From Paraburkholderia caballeronis (GTDB lineage: Bacteria; Pseudomonadota; Gammaproteobacteria; Burkholderiales; Burkholderiaceae), in the NCBI RefSeq assembly GCF_900104845.1, contig NZ_FNSR01000001.1, positions 2,480,001 through 2,544,000 of the forward strand: a DNA stretch of 64,000 nucleotides, written 5' to 3'. Both the position numbers and the translations under genes were made by a program. Within the stretch, counting starts at the first letter, position 1; the number at the start of each line of letters is the position of its first letter. This document shows, piece by piece, positions 59,928 to 64,000 of the stretch. A model generated the notes under the pieces. The model was given only the letters and a program-made list of their open reading frames with translations, had not been told where the DNA came from and made no database searches.

Positions 59928-61262
59928 TCAACCGTGCGAATGCGCGCTGAACCACGACGCCGCCCACAGGTTCAGCTCGCCGATCAGCGACGGCGTCAGC
60001 GCCGTGAAGCGGCCGCCCTGCTCTTCGACGATCGCCTGCATCGCGTCGTAGTCGCCGAGTTCGGCCGCCTTCGCGATCCGCAGCAGCGCGCCCAGCTCGC
60101 CATGCTGACGGTCGATCGCGTCGCTGATCGGGCGTGCGAGCCCGAGCCGCTCCATCCGCCGCGCGGGCGTCACGCCGATCATCACGTGCAGCAGCGAAAA
60201 GATGCCGGTCATGAACGCGGCGTCGGCGAACGGCTGGTCGTGCGGATGCACGCTGCGCGCGGCCAGCTCCATGAAGTGCGAGCGCGTGCCGGCCAGTTGC
60301 ACGAGCGGATCGGAACTCCACGGCAGGTCGCGCCCGGTCGCGTACAGCAGCAGTTGCGCCCAGCGCGCGATCTGCCGCGTGCCGACCGCAAGCACCGCCT
60401 CGCGCAGCGACGCGATCGGCCGCGCGAAGCCATACGCGGTCGAGTTCACGAGCCGCAGCAACTGCGCGATCACGCCCGGATGGCGGCGCAGTTCCGCTTC
60501 GAGTTCCGGCACGCCGACGTCGCGCGCGACGAGCGCGATCAGCCGCAGCAGCGCCGCGCGCGAGGACCGTGCGCGCCGCGTGCGCAGCATCTGCGGCCTG
60601 GCGAAGAAGTACCCCTGGAACAGATCGAAGCCGAGCCCGCGCGCGAGGCGGAAGTCCTCCTGGGTCTCGACCTTCTCCGCGACGAGCGTCTTGCCGGCCG
60701 CGCGGATCGCCGCCGCGAGCGCCGGCAGTTCCGCGCGGTCGGTCAGCATCATGTCGACCTTCACGATGTCCACGTAAGGCAGCGCCGCGAGCAGGTTCTC
60801 CGAGCGTTCGGCCACGTCGTCGAGCGCGATCCGGAAACCCGCGCGCCGCAGCGTCGCGATCCGCTCCAGCGCGGGTGCGTCGAGCCGCACGTGCTCCAGC
60901 ACTTCGAGCACGAAACGCTCGGGCGACAGCAGATGAACGACGTCGTCGAACAACAGTTCGCGGCCGATGTTCACGTAACCGCGATGCGCGCCGAGCACCG
61001 CCTGCACGCCGATCTGGCCGATCGTCCGGGCGACGACCTGCGCGGTCGCGGACGCCTCGTCGGTGATCTCCGCGCGGTTGCGGGTGCCGCCGCGGAACAG
61101 CAGTTCGTACGCGTCGAGCGCCCCGCTGCGATCGAGAATCGGCTGGCGGCCAAGATACGCAAACGGCGACGCGACCGGCGCGCGAACGACCGCACGCTGG
61201 CCCGCGTCGCCCGGCTCGGCCGCCGTGTTCGGCTGGACGGATGCTGACGACGATTCGGACAT
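59928..61262 (-). CDS. YuxH-type EAL-HDOD signalling protein
   Basis: The product is 444 residues. An N-terminal EAL-like domain (about 33-240) starts with LGRQPILDRSGALDAYELLF and retains DDVAER in place of DDFG and VAEKVETQ, but lacks several catalytic residues, so it is probably not a phosphodiesterase. The C-terminal HDOD domain (about 245-440) shows LLRLIALVARDVGVPELEAEL and QLLRLVNSTAYGFARPIASL. This fusion occurs in proteins that interact with c-di-GMP signalling components. It is divergent from the PAS-GGDEF-EAL gene at 61587. Confidence 0.87.
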   Translation of the reverse strand: MSESSSASVQPNTAAEPGDAGQRAVVRAPVASPFAYLGRQPILDRSGALDAYELLFRGGTRNRAEITDEASATAQVVARTIGQIGVQAVLGAHRGYVNIGRELLFDDVVHLLSPERFVLEVLEHVRLDAPALERIATLRRAGFRIALDDVAERSENLLAALPYVDIVKVDMMLTDRAELPALAAAIRAAGKTLVAEKVETQEDFRLARGLGFDLFQGYFFARPQMLRTRRARSSRAALLRLIALVARDVGVPELEAELRRHPGVIAQLLRLVNSTAYGFARPIASLREAVLAVGTRQIARWAQLLLYATGRDLPWSSDPLVQLAGTRSHFMELAARSVHPHDQPFADAAFMTGIFSLLHVMIGVTPARRMERLGLARPISDAIDRQHGELGALLRIAKAAELGDYDAMQAIVEEQGGRFTALTPSLIGELNLWAASWFSAHSHG

Positions 61263-61586
61263 GACGGATGAACTCAGGGAGCACGCGGCTCCCGACGCCG
61301 AAACCGGTTTCGGCCGGTCCGGCGCGCCGCGCGCGGGCTCGCCGGCCGACGTAAAATGGCGTCCGGCCGGCGAGAACCGGCCCCACTTTAACCGAAATCC
61401 GCGCCCGCCCGCATCCTTTCGCTCTTTTCGAGACGCAGATTAAAAATCTTCTAAAGATTTTGTCCGGCGAGTCGATATCTTCCTCTGATGGGCGGCTTCA
61501 GCCGTCCGCAGAGGCGGCCGGAAGGCCGCGGCGGGCCGGCGTACCGGGACTGGCCGCACCAGAGCAAACGTTCGTCAGCGACATAC

Positions 61587-63476
61587 ATGGAAGCAAACAG
61601 GATCACCGCGCCCCGCCAGCGCCCGCTGCGCGCCGCCGCCGACTGGCTGCGCGCGCTGTGGCCCCGTCGCGGCGACGATGCCCCGGTGCTGTCACCGCCG
61701 CTGACGGTCCCGCCCGCCGACGCGGGCGGGGGCGCCGGCGTCAACGCGCCGGCCAGCGTGCAGCCGGCCGAATCCACCGCCGGCGCCGTCGATCTCCTCG
61801 TGCACGTGGACCTGAATCTGCGGTTCCTGTACGTGTCCGACGCGAGCCTGCGTTTCGCCGGCTACCACCGCGAATTCCTGTTCGGCGCGACGCTGCACGA
61901 CCTCGTCGCGCCGTCCGACGTCGCCCGCGTCGACGCGCTGTTCGCGCGCGCGGCCGACAGCGGCGAAGTCGAGAAGGACACCGTCGAGCTGCTGAAGTCG
62001 CTGACCTACCCGGTCGCGGTCGAGCTGCGCGTGCAGCGCGCGCCGTATGCGGGCAGCGACGGCTTCGCGGTCGCCGGCTTCGACGTGTCCGCGTGGCAGG
62101 ACGGCGAGGCGCGGCTCACGCACGCGCTGCACCACGACAAGCTGACCGGGCTGCCGAACCAGCTCGCGCTCGCGGACGAACTCGCGCGCGCGCAGGCGAG
62201 CGCGGACACCCACGGCACCCCGATCGCACTGCTGCTGCTCGACCTCGACGACTATCAGCGCGTGAACCGCGCGCTCGGCTACGACGCCGGCGACGAACTG
62301 CTGCGCGAGACCGCGCGCCGGCTGTCGCATCTGGCGTTGCAGGACGAGCGGATCGCGCGCACCGGCAGCGACGAGTTCGCGGTGCTGATTACGCCGCAGC
62401 CGCACGCGACGCCCGCCGACGTGCGCGCCGACACCGAGGCGCTCGCGCGCCGGCTGCTGACCGCGATCCTGCAGCCGTACAGCTTCGACAACCATCCGGT
62501 GCACCTGTCCGCGAGCATCGGCATCGCGTTCTATCCGGACCAGCGCCACTCGGCCGACGAGTCGCGCGGCCACGGCGACGCAAGCCCGGTGCTGCGCTGG
62601 GCCGACCAGGCGTTGCAGCAGGCGAAGGAAGCCGGCGGCAACCGGCTGATGCTGCATGTGCCGGACGACGGCACGAACGATGCGCAACGGCTGAAACTCG
62701 AATCGGACCTGTACGACGGCGTGCGCAACGGTGAGTTCTCGCTGCACTTCCAGCCGATCACGAGCAGCGCGACCGGCGGCGTGGTCGGCGTCGAGGCGCT
62801 GATCCGCTGGCAACATCCATTGCACGGACTCGTGCCGCCATCAACATTTATTCCTCTTGCGGAATCCGTCGGGTTAATCAATTATCTCGGCAACTGGGTT
62901 TTGAAGGCCGCCTGCATGCAACTGACGCAATGGGACGCACAGGGCATACCGCTGCAATACGTGGCGGTGAACGTGTCTCCGCAGCAGTTCCGCAATCCGC
63001 GTTTCAAGGAAAGCGTGCAGGAGGCGCTGGAGCTGGCCGGCGTCGATCCGCGCCGGCTCGTGTTCGAGATCACCGAAAGCCTGCTGATGCACGATCCGGC
63101 GCATGCGAAGGTGCTGCTCGAAGACCTCGCCGCGCTCGGCATCAGCTTCGCGGTCGACGACTTCGGCACCGGCTATTCGAGCCTCGCGTACCTGCAACGC
63201 TTCCCGCTGTCGAAGCTGAAGATCGACCGCAGTTTCGTCGAGAACCTGCTCACGTCGCACAACGACCAGGCGATCGTCAGCGCGGTCGTCGGGCTGGCGC
63301 GCACGCTCGGCCTCGAACTCGTCGCGGAGGGCGTCGAAACCCAGGCGCAGCGCGAGCTGCTGAAGAAGATGGGCTGTCACCACATCCAGGGCTGGCTCGT
63401 GTGCAAGGCGCTGCCTTCCGAGGAACTCGCGCAGCGCTTCGAGTCGCGCTCGCTGCATCTGCACGAGGCGCACTGA
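61587..63476 (+). CDS. PAS-GGDEF-EAL c-di-GMP signalling protein
   Basis: The product is 629 residues from the ATG at 61587 (alternative at 61488 adds 33). A PAS-like sensor (about 60-170, LRFLYVSDASLRFAGYHREF) is followed by GGDEF (about 180-350). This has the signature changed to GSDEF, DxD replaced in LLLDLDDYQRVNRALGY and no clear I-site, so cyclase activity is doubtful. The EAL domain (about 370-620) is intact: VEALIRWQHPLHG, VNVSPQQFRNP, FEITESLL, AVDDFGTGYSSL, LKIDRSFV and AEGVETQAQ. It likely works as a phosphodiesterase. The TSS/SD is unclear. A 60-bp AT-rich patch lies inside the EAL domain near 62830-62900. Confidence 0.92.
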   Translation: MEANRITAPRQRPLRAAADWLRALWPRRGDDAPVLSPPLTVPPADAGGGAGVNAPASVQPAESTAGAVDLLVHVDLNLRFLYVSDASLRFAGYHREFLFGATLHDLVAPSDVARVDALFARAADSGEVEKDTVELLKSLTYPVAVELRVQRAPYAGSDGFAVAGFDVSAWQDGEARLTHALHHDKLTGLPNQLALADELARAQASADTHGTPIALLLLDLDDYQRVNRALGYDAGDELLRETARRLSHLALQDERIARTGSDEFAVLITPQPHATPADVRADTEALARRLLTAILQPYSFDNHPVHLSASIGIAFYPDQRHSADESRGHGDASPVLRWADQALQQAKEAGGNRLMLHVPDDGTNDAQRLKLESDLYDGVRNGEFSLHFQPITSSATGGVVGVEALIRWQHPLHGLVPPSTFIPLAESVGLINYLGNWVLKAACMQLTQWDAQGIPLQYVAVNVSPQQFRNPRFKESVQEALELAGVDPRRLVFEITESLLMHDPAHAKVLLEDLAALGISFAVDDFGTGYSSLAYLQRFPLSKLKIDRSFVENLLTSHNDQAIVSAVVGLARTLGLELVAEGVETQAQRELLKKMGCHHIQGWLVCKALPSEELAQRFESRSLHLHEAH

Positions 63477-63546
63477 TGACGGCCCTCGGCACCCCGGGCT
63501 GGGCGGCATCTCATGACGCAGGGTTTTCGGATTTAACAGGGTTCAG

Positions 63547-64000
63547 ATGGTAAAGGCAGTCCTGCTCGAACGGCTGTGGACGCGGATGAACGAGCGCGGC
63601 GACTTTCCGCTGCTGTCGCAGTCGCTGCGCGCGACGGTCGCCGCGATGGGCAACGACGACCTCGATTTCGGCGCGCTCGTGCAGGTCGTGCTGTCGGACT
63701 TCGCGCTCACGCAGAAGGTGTTGCGGCTCGCGAACTCCGCGATGTACATGGCGTTCGGCGGCAACATCACGACCGTCACGCGCGCGCTGATGGTGCTCGG
63801 GATGGACGCCGTCGGCCACCTGGTCGTCGGCCTGAAGATCGTCGATCACTTTCATCAAAGCGCGCCGCGCCGCATCGACGCCAAGCTCGAACTGAACCGG
63901 ACGATGCTGTCCGGCTTCGTCGCGCGCAAGCTGACCGAGGGCGGCGACGTACGCGCCGGCGAGGAAGCCGTGGTCTGCACGCTGATGCGCCAGGTCGGCA
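63547..64000 (+). CDS. HDOD domain protein, 5' part (cut by the window end)
   Basis: The frame starts with the ATG at 63547 (MVKAVLLERLWTRMNERGDF) and is open to the end, 151 residues so far. The sequence has the HDOD domain pattern: FPLLSQSLRATVAAMGNDDL, LVQVVLSDFALTQKVLRLAN, SAMYMAFGGNITTVTRAL and VLGMDAVGHLVVGLKI. HDOD proteins are adaptor-like relatives of HD phosphohydrolases in stress and c-di-GMP signalling. It follows the PAS-GGDEF-EAL gene by 70 bp in the same direction, so it may be co-transcribed. Confidence 0.88.
   Translation, partial: MVKAVLLERLWTRMNERGDFPLLSQSLRATVAAMGNDDLDFGALVQVVLSDFALTQKVLRLANSAMYMAFGGNITTVTRALMVLGMDAVGHLVVGLKIVDHFHQSAPRRIDAKLELNRTMLSGFVARKLTEGGDVRAGEEAVVCTLMRQVG

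Overview
This is a GC-rich stretch (G/C at most third codon positions) of a Burkholderia-type chromosome (Burkholderiaceae, Betaproteobacteria). The evidence is the gene content and order: rimP-nusA-infB-rbfA-truB, typA, sucA-sucB-lpdA-zapE, an MdtABC-type RND pump, and proteins such as DUF2968 and DUF4096 that are typical of that family. The species cannot be fixed from sequence alone. I see no rRNA or tRNA gene, CRISPR array, prophage or intact insertion sequence.

Layout. 0.2-2.4 kb: two exported proteins of unknown function and a solo transposase-N-terminal-domain protein. 2.5-9.6 kb (minus strand): the 2-oxoglutarate dehydrogenase operon sucA-sucB-lpdA followed by zapE, with a structured sucA leader. 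9.8-11.7 kb: typA/bipA. 11.9-17.0 kb (plus): a MarR regulator followed by a three-part EmrAB/NodT drug efflux pump, with a readable promoter and palindromic operator. 17.1-18.2 kb: a cation-diffusion transporter and a divergent MerR regulator sharing a perfect metal-type operator. 18.2-24.8 kb (minus): the translation and transcription operon rimP-nusA-infB-rbfA-truB. Its likely promoter lies upstream of an intrinsic terminator in the leader, which suggests attenuation. 25.2-30.8 kb (minus): an RluB-type pseudouridine synthase, scpB, an aminotransferase and a LysR regulator. 31-45 kb: mostly small single genes (second solo DUF4096 protein, YdcF, ABM monooxygenase, EAL protein, arfB, FUSC transporter, an Rrf2 regulator with its likely oxidoreductase target, DJ-1/PfpI) and one apparently frameshifted gene. 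44.8-50 kb: an orphan sensor kinase, an amt gene with a near-consensus sigma-54 promoter and an NtrC-like site, and a LysR/SDR pair. 50.6-58.5 kb: mdtABC, closed by a strong terminator. 58.6-64 kb: a membrane protein, an exported peroxiredoxin and a cluster of c-di-GMP/HDOD signalling genes, the last cut by the window end.

How the parts work together. The left half is mainly housekeeping: TCA cycle, ribosome assembly, translation initiation and transcription elongation. Efflux and metal-resistance modules are inserted on the opposite strand. The right half is a regulatory and stress-response mosaic. The most informative noncoding findings are the sigma-54/NtrC promoter of amt, a duplicated Rrf2 operator, the MarR and MerR operators, the rimP leader terminator, and an unexplained hairpin-plus-terminator on the minus strand near 50.0 kb. 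I found no clearly unprecedented multi-gene system. The best candidates for new biology are that orphan RNA or attenuator, the two solo DUF4096 proteins (one behind a possible sigma-54 promoter), and the frame-shifting locus at 41.0-41.6 kb.
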